Below are positions 12,110 to 24,404 of a stretch of 64,000 bases of DNA, in pieces. The notes under the pieces were generated by a model, which saw only the letters and a program-made list of their open reading frames with translations, was not told where the DNA came from and ran no database searches. A program made the position numbers and the translations under genes. The stretch comes from Pyrrhoderma lamaoense (lineage: Eukaryota > Basidiomycota > Agaricomycetes > Hymenochaetales > Hymenochaetaceae). Every line of letters begins with the position of its first letter. The stretch's first letter is position 1. The stretch is taken from contig NBAZ01000001.1 of assembly GCA_002794735.1 (NCBI GenBank), positions 248,001 through 312,000 of the forward strand. Reading direction: 5' to 3'.

Positions 12110-13721
12110 ATGTCTTTACAAGGTTAGGGCAGTATAATATCAGTATCTGGAAGGATTTCTCACTTGTCGCACAGCTTTCAGCACACATAACTTGTTCAAC
12201 GTCAAAGACAAGATTGGTATGTTCACTATGCAGACATCAGCAATCCAACGGTTGTATATATGATTGAACATATCTGATAGCCCTCGTAACCGGAGGTGGG
12301 ACAGGGATAGGAAAAATGATCTCAGCAGGTCTGGTAGCAAATGGTGCAAAGGTGTATATTGCAGCCAGGAAGGAAAAGCATCTAAAAGCAGTTAGTTTAA
12401 TCAATCATTAGTCTCCGTTTATAGAGTCTGATGTGGGCGGCTTCCTAATCTCACAACTTATAAGACAGCGGAAGAGCTGAATGCAGCAGGCCCTGGGAAG
12501 TGTTTCTATATTGTAGCAGACATTTCGGTTCGTATACAACATATTCTATGCAATCGTTACTCCCATATAAAGTCAGATGTACCTATAAAGCTGACTAAGC
12601 AACCTCATATATTCTCCTAATTATTACCTGGAAATTATATCTGTCTAGTCAAAGGCTGGTTGTGATGCCCTCTGTTCAGAATTCAAGAAACGCGAAGAGA
12701 AACTTCATATCTTAGTCAACAACTCTGGGTAACTTGGGGAGCGCCGTTTGATAATTTTCCCGAGAAAGAAGGTTGGGATCGTGTCTTGGGAATCAATGTT
12801 AAAAGCATTTTCTACAGTAAGTTTACTATCATATTGCTCACGTTATAACCTTAGTCTTCATAATCATATCATTCTATCGATATGCAGCAACTTCTGGGTA
12901 AGAGAACTTCCAGTCTGATAGTCGTTGTGCCTTCAACTGATATAGACAATATCAATCTGAGATAGCTTAGCAGACCTACTGGCAAAGGATGCTACAAACA
13001 CTGACCCCGGGAGGGTGCTGAATATATCATCAGTCGCAGGGTATGATACTCAAGCGGAGGAAAGTCTATTAGCTGGTAAGGGCAACGGACTTTGGAGCTG
13101 TGAGTTTTTTCGTCGAATTTCGAAGTAAGAAACTAATATATCAATACACTTAGATGGGTCTAGTAAGGCTGCAGGTCAGGCTATTGACATCTACTATTTG
13201 AGGTCGTACTGATATACACATCAATATCTAAATAGCTAACCACTTGACCACTTTACTTGCAACTACACTGATAAGGAGAAATATCACGTAAGATTTTTCC
13301 CTTTAAAAATAGGCCAGATATCTAATCCAACCCTTGATTAGTGTCAACGCGATATTGCCTGGGTACGACCGAGTTTCTCGGGAATGTGGATAAGATGGGA
13401 AATACTCATAATACCGTGTTTCTTTTTCTAGTGTATTCCCATCAAACATGACTGCGTATGGTTTCAAGTCTATGGGGATCAAATGGCAGCCCACCAACCA
13501 ACGGGTCCGTCCACCCTTTTTTAAGCTTTAAAAAGGAGGTTTGACTAGTTGACTAATATTTCTATAACTTAGGACGAGTCGGCATACCAACTGATATGGC
13601 AGGTGTAGCCCTTTTCCTATGTTCTGCTGCTTCAGCCCATGTAACTGGTGCACACCTCATGGTCGACGGAGGGTCACTTATTGCGACAAGAAGATCAAGC
13701 CCAGCTGCTGCAAAGCTCTAG
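12110..13721 (+). CDS. short-chain dehydrogenase/reductase (three frame breaks)
   Basis: Classical SDR, NAD(P)-dependent, nearest in style to the fungal gluconate 5-dehydrogenase or 3-oxoacyl-ACP reductase-like group. The substrate cannot be told. Motifs in order: cofactor loop ALVTGGGTGIG, HILVNNSG, Ser of NISSVAGYDT, catalytic YGSSK (YxxxK), NAILPGV, and QPTGRVGIPTDMAGVALFL with VTGAHLMVDGGS at the end. Twelve exons: 12110-12122, 12182-12216, 12281-12390, 12465-12527, 12649-12816, 12888-12897, 12966-13099, 13154-13174, 13236-13287, 13342-13362, 13432-13504 and 13573-13721. One base appears missing at GGG 12727-12729, at GGGG or AAA within 13474-13483, and probably at AA 12120-12121. With these restored the product is 283 residues, normal for the family. 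The first exon is the least certain part. Confidence 0.85.
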
Positions 13722-15164
13722 AAAGTACTTTTGTGTGCTGATGGATTCTATGAATAAGCTTGTGTTGCTTCCGTATCAGATCCTGTTTTGAATGTCTATT
13801 AGTATGTATTCTTACTTTCTAACTAGAATCTTTTCTTCTGTTCGGAACTTATGTGTGTTTCACTCAGTACGTAATTCAATAGTATTTGCGTCCGTTTGTT
13901 TGAGTGATGTTCATCATCACAGTGATAGGAAATTGCATAATCCTCTATACACGGGAGCAATTTTTAATCTTTCGCTTCATGGTTATTCTGTTCTGGTAGA
14001 TAAGCATACATACCTTAAAAAATATTGTCCAGTCTTCACCCTCAAGATTTCAAGCACCCCACGCTGTGGAGACTCAATTCAGTACAGGTAGTTTTAGGGT
14101 AGCTTCACTTAGAATTGCCTCATCCACTATTATGGCCTGAGGGGGAACCCAGAATGAAATTGTAGATCTGTGAATAGGTCCCGAAGCAATCTAAAGGTTT
14201 AACGAAGAAGTTCATCGATGATCTTCTTACCGTTATAAGTCATCCGTGTTACTAATACCCTTCAAATTCCTTCCTTCGAAACAGGGATAAACACCCGTTC
14301 TGTATGATAGATCGGCATTCTCGAAAAAAGGAAGTAGAGCTGGAGATAAATACAGATACCCTTCTTCTTGAAGTGTTTTCTTAAGTCCGATACATCAGAA
14401 AAATGTCGATGATACTTATTTTGACACAAGTATTCCTGTCAAGAAAAGAGTTGAAAAAACAAGAAGTTGAAAGTGTACAACATTCAGGGAAAATGAAGCA
14501 GCGGAACTCCTACTAAATCAATTTTTATTTCCTTAAGGGGATTCGAAGTATGAGTAGCAACAATACTTCTGGTCCATATCGTCCTTAAACGACGGAGAAT
14601 CATTGCTGAGCTCCTATGGGGAATCCGTAAGCGAAACGCATACACATGTATACGTATGCCAGACCCTACACAAAGTATTTTTTCCCGCAATTTTTACATC
14701 CTGGGAGTAAATGTGAATACATAATTACGCATATCTAAACTCATATGGTTACAATATACCTTGGATAGGTGCAATATTTTCAAATGGATTGATTTTGGCG
14801 CACTTAAACCAGTACACTTCGGATCGGATGCGGAACTCTGAATCTCTAATGTTGAGATAGCAGTATACAACATATGATAATGATGAGTCACAAGATGAGA
14901 AATCATCAATACTTGGCAATCATTGCAAAGTGATAACCACTTGCATGCCAAATTCCACCACTGTGGCGTCTTGACAGCGGCTGGACAATAGTAAACTTCC
15001 GGGTAATCATGATATTCCATGCTCCATCAGAGAAAAAGGGTACTCGCCAAATGGTATTTAAGACAAGCCCAATGCAAGTAAACTCCAACCAACGAAGCAA
15101 ATAATCTCATCTTCCTCCCCAGCTTTTAGTTAAACTCTGAACAGCAGAAAAGCGAGAATCAAGA
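13722..15164. other. intergenic, no gene recognised
   Basis: About 1.4 kb with only short chance-like ORFs on both strands, for example 13792-14091 plus and 14694-15020 minus. None resembles a family I know. No repeat shared with the rest of the window was noticed. Confidence 0.4.
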
Positions 15165-16239
15165 ATGGTTTTTAAAGCTATTCTCAACTTGCCTTCAAGG
15201 GTGCTATATCACCTATGGACCTTGTTTCTATTCACAAAGGCCGATATTAAAGGCGTTCTTGTGCCCATGGTAGGAATTTCCTCTTGAAAAGACGTTGTAT
15301 GCCTAACTGATATTATATTTAATCTTTTATAGACAGTTTTAGCTGTCGCAGGCACGCCTATATCTTCTATAATACGTCTTCCTCATGTAATCTTCTGGCT
15401 ATGGCTCACTGTCTTGCAATGCGATCTCCCCAACCAGACCCTCGGTCGAGTCGAGGACGAAAAGAATAAAAGTGATCGCCCGATCCCTTCAGGCCGCATC
15501 TCCTTCGAGGCTACTGTAGTGCTCAGGTGGCTTATACTCCCGGTAGTGTTTGCAGTCTCTGCCTGTTACAGCCGAGAGGTATTTTACGCAGGAATAGCTA
15601 TCTGCGTTACGACGTATATATATAACGAAATGGGAGCTGCAGCGGCACACTGGTTTATCAGAGATTTTGTTATTGCGCTCATGTATATCTCTTGGGGTCG
15701 GGTGCTTGCCTCATCGCAGGTAAAGGTCTAAAGCCATTATTGAGATATTAATTCTATGATATTGATTTCGTTAATGATAACTTTCAGGTGCGAATCGGAA
15801 CGAACTGACTGATACTGCTCGGGTATCCTTGCTCTACTGTATGTTGGTAGTCACGACTACGATACATGCAGAAGACTTCAAGGATGTTGTTGGAGATGCC
15901 TTGATTGGGCGCAAGACACTCCCCATTGTTGCTCCAAGCTTTGCGCGCTACTCCTTCCCCTTCTTGGTCATTGGCTGGTCAATCTTTTTGAGCATGATTT
16001 GGAAACTTTCCATTGAAGCTACAATCGCATATGTCGCTCTAGGAGTCCTAGTAGGTTGGAGATTTGTGGCATACGACTCCGTGAAGAGTGATCAGAGGAG
16101 CTTCTATTTGTATAGCGTGAGTGAAAGAGCAGTGGATTATTTTCCGAGAGGCGGAGGTAGACTAACATATAAATAGTTGTGGATCACTCTTGGTTTCGCC
16201 TTGCCGGCAAATGTACACCTGACTTCTATGGCTTACTAA
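15165..16239 (+). CDS. UbiA-superfamily membrane enzyme, paralog A (one frame break)
   Basis: Integral membrane protein of the UbiA prenyltransferase superfamily, the fold of aromatic prenyltransferases and fungal UbiA-type terpene cyclases. Four exons (15165-15269, 15333-15719, 15788-16116, 16177-16239). Several hydrophobic helices surround two prenyl-diphosphate motifs. The first is PNQTLGRVEDEKNKSDRPIP, where the usual N-D-x-x-D has become N-Q-x-x-G but E-D and D-R-P remain. The second is HAEDFKDVVGDALIGRKTLP, with the canonical D..GD...G.KTLP. The GGGG run 15694-15697 is one base short compared with paralog B (W-G-x-G-A-C-L-I-A-G). Correcting it gives 294 residues with exon 2 equal to the other copies. 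Product unknown. Paralogs lie at 32.9 and 35.8 kb. Confidence 0.88.
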
Positions 16240-19224
16240 AGATTTTATATCTTCTTCCGAGACGATGGTTATGGAGCTAACTTCAGTAGATAAGTAGATA
16301 GGTAAGGTTTTAGTTTAAGAGTTTCTAGTCTTTCCTACCCAGATTTTTGTAAAAGAGATTGATGTGTTTTTGTGATTAGTAAGCTTGTGTTTCGACTAGA
16401 TCGAAGAGTTTGTTAGCTTTTGTCTATTAATCAGTGCACTATATATGTCCTTGTGACCATGAATATATTAAAACATAGCAGATGAGTTGCAGCGATACAA
16501 TGGTCCATACCAGTAATAGCTGTGTTTGTATCGCAACATTCTATCACTGAGCGTATATGATAGTCCCTGAGCCCCCACATTTCCGTTCCGTGGTTTATGC
16601 TCTTTTGGACCGAGTGGAATAAAATAGCGTCAGCTTGTCTTTAATGCATACAGAAACACGGCATCTTGTACATTAAGCAATTCAACAAGTGTGATATAAT
16701 TATCTACCCAACCGGTTTTCACGCGATATGATCATGCCAGAAGGTAGCTGCTTTATACCAGCTAGTCATTGAGCTACATACTTGATATACCTAAGATTTA
16801 AAGCTCATTATACTCAGGGCTTGTTCAGGCTGATTGTGAGCTAGAAGCTCTGAACTGAGATGTCATCTCTCCCCATTTACGGATCAACATATATTACGTA
16901 ACCAAGTATGATTACATAATATTGACGCTAAAGCAGTTTCACAGGTAAGTGCATTGGTTATTATTGCATTGTTGCTCGTATTACATGAAAAGGCGTAAAG
17001 GTGTGAATATGTAGATAGTAGGAACAATAAGACATAAATTTACTTAATCTTATGGAGTAGGCAAAGTTTCCTGCTCTTGCTTTGTAACCGTTCTTACTAG
17101 TAAATTAAATTACCTTCAAGTTGATTTCCATCTGCGGCATCTCGTACTTGCATGTAACTTGAGTGCACCGAAAACACTCTGTTCACAATTCAACACTATG
17201 GATAACGTACTGGATGTCTATGAAGGTTTTAAAAGGAGATACTATACTTGTCACAGAGACTTCATCTGTGATCTTGGTGAGTGTTAACAGTTTACTCAAA
17301 GATGCCGAAAAATACGGGTTTCTTCGCTGAAAACAGTCCGACTTGAAAGGGGAAAAGAGAAGAAGTGTACAATCAACAAGTTGATTGTACGAAAATAAGC
17401 CTATGAGGTTTTGTGCCTGAACATTTTTCCGAACCAAATGCAATGACTATGTGCGTATTTTATTGGTTCTTGGATCACAGGGGGGAAATCACGATGTATT
17501 AGGGGCATGAACAAAAACCGGTAGGCTCTTGTTCCGATTCTTCAGTAGTAGTGCAGCAGAAAATCTGTAGCCTACCTCCACGTATATCTTTACGTCTTTT
17601 ATAGCTCGATGATACCACCGTGCTCAGTCCAGTGCCAGGACTTTAACTTTCTCGATATGTTCTTTATCAAGCCATGCGAACCGTCTTCTACGCACTTCAA
17701 ACATTTTTTTCTTTCTGTCAGACTAGTACTAAGTTTACTACGCGATAAGTCACTCACATATTTTCTACAGGAGAGTCACCTCACTGGCAATTCCTGTATA
17801 TTGAGACAATATTGTCAATTATCCCAGCCTGACATGCTTCTATCCGACCCTCGTTGAAGGAGTGGTTACAGAAACTGGCCATCTTCATTTAGTACCAAAT
17901 GATTTATTATACATCCAGATCATATATCCTTCGGCAACCGGTATTGAGTTAGTTCTCAAGAGTTCTTAGGCAGGGGTTTATCATTTTGATTAATCATTAT
18001 TGGACAAAAGGCGTCAGGTACCCAGTTCGCAGCTAGAACCGTACCTAAATTCATTCAACACCAACAAAACAGTCTTGTTGGTATTCATGCAATGAGTATT
18101 CGAAGAAGCGAAAAGAAATGTAATGTAGAACATAAATTTACGGACCGGGAGCCTCGCTTGAAGAGTCGCGTACGGATGTTTTATTTACATATAGCCATCA
18201 CTTCTTCTGGAGCAAGAGTACCCACTCCCTAGTACTCCTCTTGTTTCTGTGTACCTGCTTCATCTTATCTTCAACTCCTCTCCCCGTTCGCTTTATATTG
18301 TATCCCTCGTGCACGGCCTCCATGACACTACGACTCATTCTATAATCCAAGCAATCAGATCAAGGTACAATACAAACGAAAATGCGGAGAGAAACGAAGC
18401 TCTGTCCTTTGTCCAAGTCTCGGGGGTGGGCTCTCATCGTCCTCGTTTATGTGCAAGAGAACATCTGTTCTAATCGGAATGTAGGACATATGAACTAGGA
18501 TTGGATTGGTCGTAGTAAACTGTTGTCACGAAAATGTCTCATCACGCTGACAGGCAGTTGCAAATGATGATCTGTGCTGCCCTTACAAAGGAGCCCCAAA
18601 ATGGTTGACTTGATGAGGGTGTCGTTCTATGGGGATGACCTATTGTAGTGTCATCCGATTATAATTCCTGCAAATTAGCGTATATCGGCGTCGTCTAGTT
18701 GACTGTCCTTCAAATGCACAGGCATTGCTTCCTCCCTTTTGGAGTTCTTAAATGTGAATGGTGATCTGTGCTGCAGATGGTAGGGTGTGATCGAGGCACG
18801 TAGCGTAACAGGATATGATTGTGATTGATTCTTGTGAGTTATATTCACTGTTCTATATCAAAAACATCTTCATGCTTTCTAACTCAATTGCTTCTTGTTT
18901 TTGCGCTGATCTTCTTAGTCCAAGTGATCTCTTGCAGTGGCAATTTGTATGGGTCAACTACGTGCTGTATTCGATAAAGGTACGTATCCTAGGAACACTA
19001 AGAGGCTGTCGAGTCTCGTCGAGGACACAATCTGTATCAGACCGTTAGATGCCTATTCTACCGCAATACCCTTTCTCGCGTTGACCTCAATTATTTTCAA
19101 CCTGCTTGCCCTTTTGCAGTGCGTTATCAAATCCTTGGTGTGTTGCTCTTTTCTGCAATTTACCGTCGCACATGGGTACCAGAATTCACGAATGATTTCC
19201 ACAGAAACCCTTATTTTGGAGTAG
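16240..19224. other. gene-poor stretch, nothing recognised
   Basis: About 3 kb without a recognisable gene. Near 19055-19130 one frame encodes a hydrophobic stretch (AIPFLALTSIIFNLLALLQ). This could be an upstream exon of the repeat-family copy that starts just after, but the frames are broken and I cannot join them. No inverted or tandem repeat of note was seen. Confidence 0.35.
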
Positions 19225-20905
19225 ATGATGGTCAAATATCATGTATTTCTTGTTGTCCGGTCATTACCAATCACACTCACTTTGACTCGACCAGGCGTGG
19301 AATCATTTCCTTATACGGTAATTTAAGGCGTTGTATTCCAAATCTCCTGCATACTAGCTTGAAAACCTATTTTCTCTTGTGTTAGTACCGGCTGTACTGA
19401 GACGATTGCCTTATTAGAGAAAACGAGACTCGAATAAATTACTCATCTATCTGAAGAGAAGTACAGGGAAAGACTGTAAGAAACGTTGAAAAACATACCT
19501 GTAGCCGAGCATGATAACGTCTACCCACCTACAGAAGGATATTTACACTTGGGTCCGAAGAAATAGATATACGTCGTGGTGAGCCTAAGGAGAATGATCA
19601 ATGAGCTTTTACAAGGGCCTTATGTCATCTCTTGTGCCCTGTGGTCATGCAGTATCCTATCAAAGTCAGCTCACAGATGAGCGTGTCCTTTCCCAGTACC
19701 CAAATTTATTCCCATTTGAGATAGCCTTCTTCTCAACATGTCAATGCACTATTGCACATCCTGGACCTTACTCTGAGAGGTGGGGAAACAAGAGAAGAAA
19801 TCGTGAAGACACTCACTTCATCTCAATTTCACTAACGTATGAGTCGTCGATTGCGATTTAATATGAGATGCCACGCATGTGTATTGTGCGGCTATCAATC
19901 CTGTTCTATTGTGGAGATTGCGGGAAAATCTCAATGCTTCTTCTGGGCTGAACTTTATCTGTCTGCGAGTGCGGCGCAACGCCAACTTCTGACCTTTTAC
20001 TCATACCCATACCACCTACCGAATTTAACACTGCACTAGTCCCATTTCTTACCCAATGCCCGCAAAGTACTCTGCTACTTATCGACACAGAAAAAGAAAT
20101 ATAGTTATTTATCCATCATTTACTCTTGTAATATCTAAATTTATACTTCCTCGCGTACCTGTACCATCGAGGAGACAAGGGATGATAATAGGAACCCCGT
20201 ATCGGCGGTTGATCCACCAGGATACATACAACGCCGGCGATGATCACTGGAGCATGGTAAGCTTAAATCTTATATCCCCACATTCCTTTTTTTGTGTCAT
20301 CGACATGTGGCTGATCTGTTTTCCTTCCGAAGGCGACAATAAGTAGCAGAAGTACATATCAACCATCTCACAGGGATGATAGACAGTCACACATCCAGTT
20401 TCCTGTATGCTTCCTCCTTTTCTTCCTTCATTTTGTGATATTGATCGTCTAACTATATGTTCTCAGCATCCAAATAATGACGCCTCAGTTGATGTCCCCA
20501 CCACACCTGAGGTCATAGCTGTAGATCATTCTGACACGGTCTCGGACATAAGTACTCTAGACCTCGACGTTAATCCACAAGGTGGAATAACTACAAGGAT
20601 ATTGGACAAAAAGCACAGGATATTCTCTGTGAGATACTCGATCATCAAATTTAGAAACAACAATTCACTCATCGCTTTACACTCTTAATTTCAGGCCTGT
20701 AAGCACATCGGTGGTGTTATGATTGGCTGCATCCTGTTTGGACATGGACAAAAGTGCAAAAGGAGGACTTCTGTTTAAGCAACTTCTCTCTATCTCGGTT
20801 TAATTGGATGGATGATCTCAAAAATGTTATTACTTCTGAAATGTTTCCAAAATATTGTCTTCACTTCTCATTGAACGTCACGTTTCGAACTATCTCTTAG
20901 ACTAC
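19225..20905 (+). repeat. mosaic gene/repeat family, copy A
   Basis: First of three homologous blocks (others at 24405-26065 plus and 26842-28420 minus). It reads like a multi-exon gene. A core exon ends ...TPYRRLIHQDTYNAGDDHW followed by a splice donor near 20255. An exon follows after an AG near 20465, containing VPTTPEVIAVDHSDTV and ISTLDLDVNPQGG and ending at a donor (gtgaga) near 20628. A last exon from about 20696 (ACKHIGGVMIGCILFG...KRR) stops at 20776-20778. I do not recognise the protein. The stretch 19780-20345 is nearly identical to copy C, whereas the flanks differ much more. Upstream exons could not be joined with confidence, and the copy may be a decayed gene. Confidence 0.6.
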
Positions 20906-23221
20906 CCAGTAGCACAATTAAGTTATGAATCACCCTCTCTTGTTTAAAAGACCTTCATTCTCTACTCTACTTATGTAAGCGAACGTGAAACTTTTCTAAT
21001 GCGTTCTCACATAAGGTATAACACTGCAATGAAAGCTGCTGGTATCTCTCTTATGCGCATGTTAAATGGCATATTGATTACTTACAAGTCTTCGAACAAG
21101 CCTATATTGTACGGCTGAACGCACAGGAATGTATGTTATCAACTTGTTTGAGCTTGAGGGAGAATAAAACAAAATTTGTATGGGTAGTAATTAAGTCATG
21201 ACACTCACAGAAAGAGAACAGAGGGGCAATCTTCAAGCTTACAACAATGCATTATGATACAGGGCAGTTGTGCAATTTATAGAATGCTCACATCGTAGTT
21301 AATCTATCAAACTTTACTTCCAAGATCGCAGTGAAGTATCACGCAATCAGTTACAAAACCAGAAAGAGATAATACCCAAGTCTGTAAAGACGAGATATCA
21401 TTTTGTTTCAAATGAAATAACGAACATGACCAAGGTGACCTTAAATAAAGTAAAGGTGCATAGGGGACTCACAAGCGTACCAAAGCAAACGCATTTTTCG
21501 TGTTGGATGGATGCTCAGTAAGAGAAACGTTGAACTCTGTATCGGCAGGGAACTGTTTGCGCTTTGAAGTCAACAACATGAAGTAGGAAAAGATAATATG
21601 AAAATCAAGATGCAGTATTAAAGTCAGTAAAATGGGGAGATGTTAAGAGATGTCTATTTCATAGGCGTGATTTGTATTGTTTATAAAATATGATAAACCC
21701 TTTACAATCGCCGTTCTCCATTTCGAATTATCCTACAAGCTATACCGTACATGGAAGTACATATGAAAGTTGACTGGCATCACGCTTTTACTATAATTGA
21801 CTCAATCAGGGAAACCAGTTGCCTGCTTACGACGTAAAAGATAATTTAATGTAGCTCGGAGTACCAAGGAAGTATGTTTGTGGGATGTTGACACTGTCTT
21901 GTGTGGCTTCTAGAAGCACAGAAGCCTGGCAGGTAAGCCTGCTAAATTACCTAAGCATCGAGAAGGAAATCCGAAATTTTCGCAAAGGGAATCTGATGTT
22001 CTAAATCAGATCACAAAATTTGACAGGAACTTCCAATAGTTACATGTAGATCAGAATGGCATTTAGATAGATAAAGCTCAGTACTATCGTACTCCTCAGA
22101 GGTGCTCATTGATGACATCTAAAGCATTAGTACCGTGCACTGATCATGATGTGTAGTAGGGGTAACCAAGGATTCGGATACGAGATCCATCACAATTGTT
22201 TTTCCGCTGAGAACACTACTTAAGCCGTCTACATATCAACCGCGAGTGGAAGAATGTTGTCGTTGATAAAGAAACCAATAATAACTACTGTCAGCATATT
22301 CCAAAAGCCGTCGAGAACTTCGAGATTGGAGAGAAGAATCAGAATATATAACCCATCCGGAGAAAGGTATGAGATTGGAAGTCGAACATGCAAAGTATTG
22401 TCATTAGGGCACAGCTCATTATGAGTTTCAGCTTCGAGCAGTTCATCACATTAGTACTCCTGCTCACAGTGAGCGAGCTTAGCGAAAGGGACGACCGACA
22501 TTCAATGGGGCTGAAAGATCGATAGACTCATAGAGATTGAATAATCGCGAGGTCAATGACTCAGCTGAGTTCAGTTGGAAATGGGTAAGTAACCCCACTT
22601 ATAGATTATCTGGTTTCATCGTTAATCGGAAGGTGATGGATGATCGAAAACCCAATTGAATGTTCCCGAGACTGTAAGTGATAGACCCAGTGTTTCCCGC
22701 CATGCAAGCAGAATTTAATACAGTGAATCAAGAACATGTTATCCTATTTGTTTCAACTCGCCAGTCGACTAATGAAATTAAATGGTCGTGGGAGGCGAAA
22801 TTTGCGATTGTGTGATGCTATGAATGGGATTCCATAGGGTTCAATCTGACAACATTTTCTTGAAATGTAACGGAAAATTTGTAATTGAGTATGAAGTGCT
22901 GAAACAAGTACATGTATACGTAGACGTGGAACGAAATTACATTGTGAACTTGGCCTGACATAAAGGCCTAGATTTAAGTCTTAAAGTCTTCTTTCTATCT
23001 CACATAAAAAGTGCACCTCGTAATATGCTTTTTTTGAGGGGAAAGGAACGAGTTATGTAGTGTGAATCGGTATGTATGATATGGCTTGAATAGTCGCGTA
23101 TGGGTCCCGAATCCAAGAGTAGGTTAGTCGAAATAACCGACGGAATTATCCATAACTTCCCTTAGTCGAATGCGCTTCCACCACTACGGCTATTGGTTGC
23201 ATATGATTTTTCCTGCACACC
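20906..23221. other. ORF-free AT-rich stretch
   Basis: Over 2.2 kb contains essentially no open frame of 60 codons on either strand until the small ORF that overlaps the left end of the transposon at 23222. No known gene, RNA gene or long repeat was recognised. It separates repeat copy A from the MITE. Confidence 0.45.
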
Positions 23222-23674
23222 AGGACCCTGAAAATACTGATAGATGCCTGTCAAAAAAGTCCAAAATTGCCTAATATGTCCGGACTTTGGAGCCAAGGTG
23301 TCCGGACCCTGACCAGGGTCTAATCCGTGACAGGTACATGTGACAAAAAAATCACACAAAAAGTCACGCTTTGTCACAAAAAGGTTACAGATCTGTCACA
23401 AAAGCTACGTAACTGTCACAGACGTCACGGGACATAGATTACGTACTAAATTAAGTAAGCTTATTATGTAATATAATCTTTAAAGACGATATAAACATAC
23501 TATATAGCAATTTTTAGTATTACAAGCTATTACAATCCTGGCTCCAAGATGTCCGGATGAGGACCAGCTAGGCAAATTTTGGCCATATGTCGGATGCACA
23601 CGATTGGACAGGCTAGGCAAATTTGCCTTTGTGTCCGATGAGCACCAGGCATCTATCAGTATTTTCAGGGTCCT
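23222..23674. mobile_element. MITE with 29-bp TIRs and 8-bp TSD (hAT-like)
   Basis: A 453-bp non-autonomous DNA transposon. The left end (23222-23250, starting AGGACCCTGAAAATACTG) and the right end (23646-23674) are perfect inverted repeats over 29 bp. The element is flanked by the direct repeat TGCACACC at 23214-23221 and 23675-23682, a clean 8-bp target-site duplication, as made by hAT-superfamily transposases. There is no transposase coding capacity inside. The left half has repeated TGTCACAAAA-like units and tgtccgga motifs recur at both sides, resembling subterminal transposase-binding repeats. Superfamily assignment rests on the duplication length only. The perfect ends suggest recent insertion. 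Confidence 0.9.
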
Positions 23675-24404
23675 TGCACACCCCTAGAATCCTTGTCTTT
23701 ATACTTTAGTATATGCAGAAAAAAGGTCAAAGCGTACGAAAAGACGAAGAGATACGAAGTTCAAGCCTTAAATGGAAGACTAGGATGGGTATCCATCATC
23801 TTCAACGACATGAAAGATTACCCGGACCCACCTAGGGAGGGAAGGATGTCTCGATATATTCAGATATCCAGAGTTGGTTGTGAACCCTGTTATTTTCCCT
23901 TAGTAAAGGTGGATTGGAAAGGTGTCCCTGGATAGGTATGGTCTATTGGAACGTGACATGTATATGTTCGTGTGGCAAAGCCCTGGTCAGTTGGACTTAC
24001 TATTTTGCTTGCATTTCCCATTTTTTCACACTTTCTAGCTCAACAAGTTTTAGATTTACTTTGACCTTGTTCTTCTTGTTCTTATAAGTACTCGCATTGG
24101 CAAAAAACCATATGGCATCGACTTCCAAATGCCCCGTCAGTTTTCGCCAAACACGCTACCATTCGCGTGCTAAGGCCGAAAATCAGCCAGAAGGGATGCC
24201 CATTCAAGACCAGAAGCTATAATCAGGGACGTGATACTTTTTGTATAGCGATATATATCCTTTCTTTGCCCTCAATTGTTCCAGACTAGTCGAATTTACA
24301 ACGCTTTTCCTTCCTGTGTTTCTCTTGTCTGTGTTCCGGCTTCGCTTTGTGTTTCCGGATTGCTTAAGATCTTAATCAATATCCAAATTCTGTCTTAGAT
24401 GTTG
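23675..24404. other. TSD copy and flank between MITE and repeat copy B
   Basis: Begins with the right target-site duplication of the MITE. A short ORF at 23693-23935 has no recognisable similarity. The rest is AT-rich DNA leading into repeat copy B. No gene supported. Confidence 0.35.

Noticed and set aside
19225..20905. STE3-type pheromone receptor (B mating-type locus) as identity of the three-copy family
   Set aside because: A few hydrophobic and Arg-rich pieces looked suggestive, but the frames cannot be joined into seven helices and none of the strongly conserved receptor motifs is present. Not supported.
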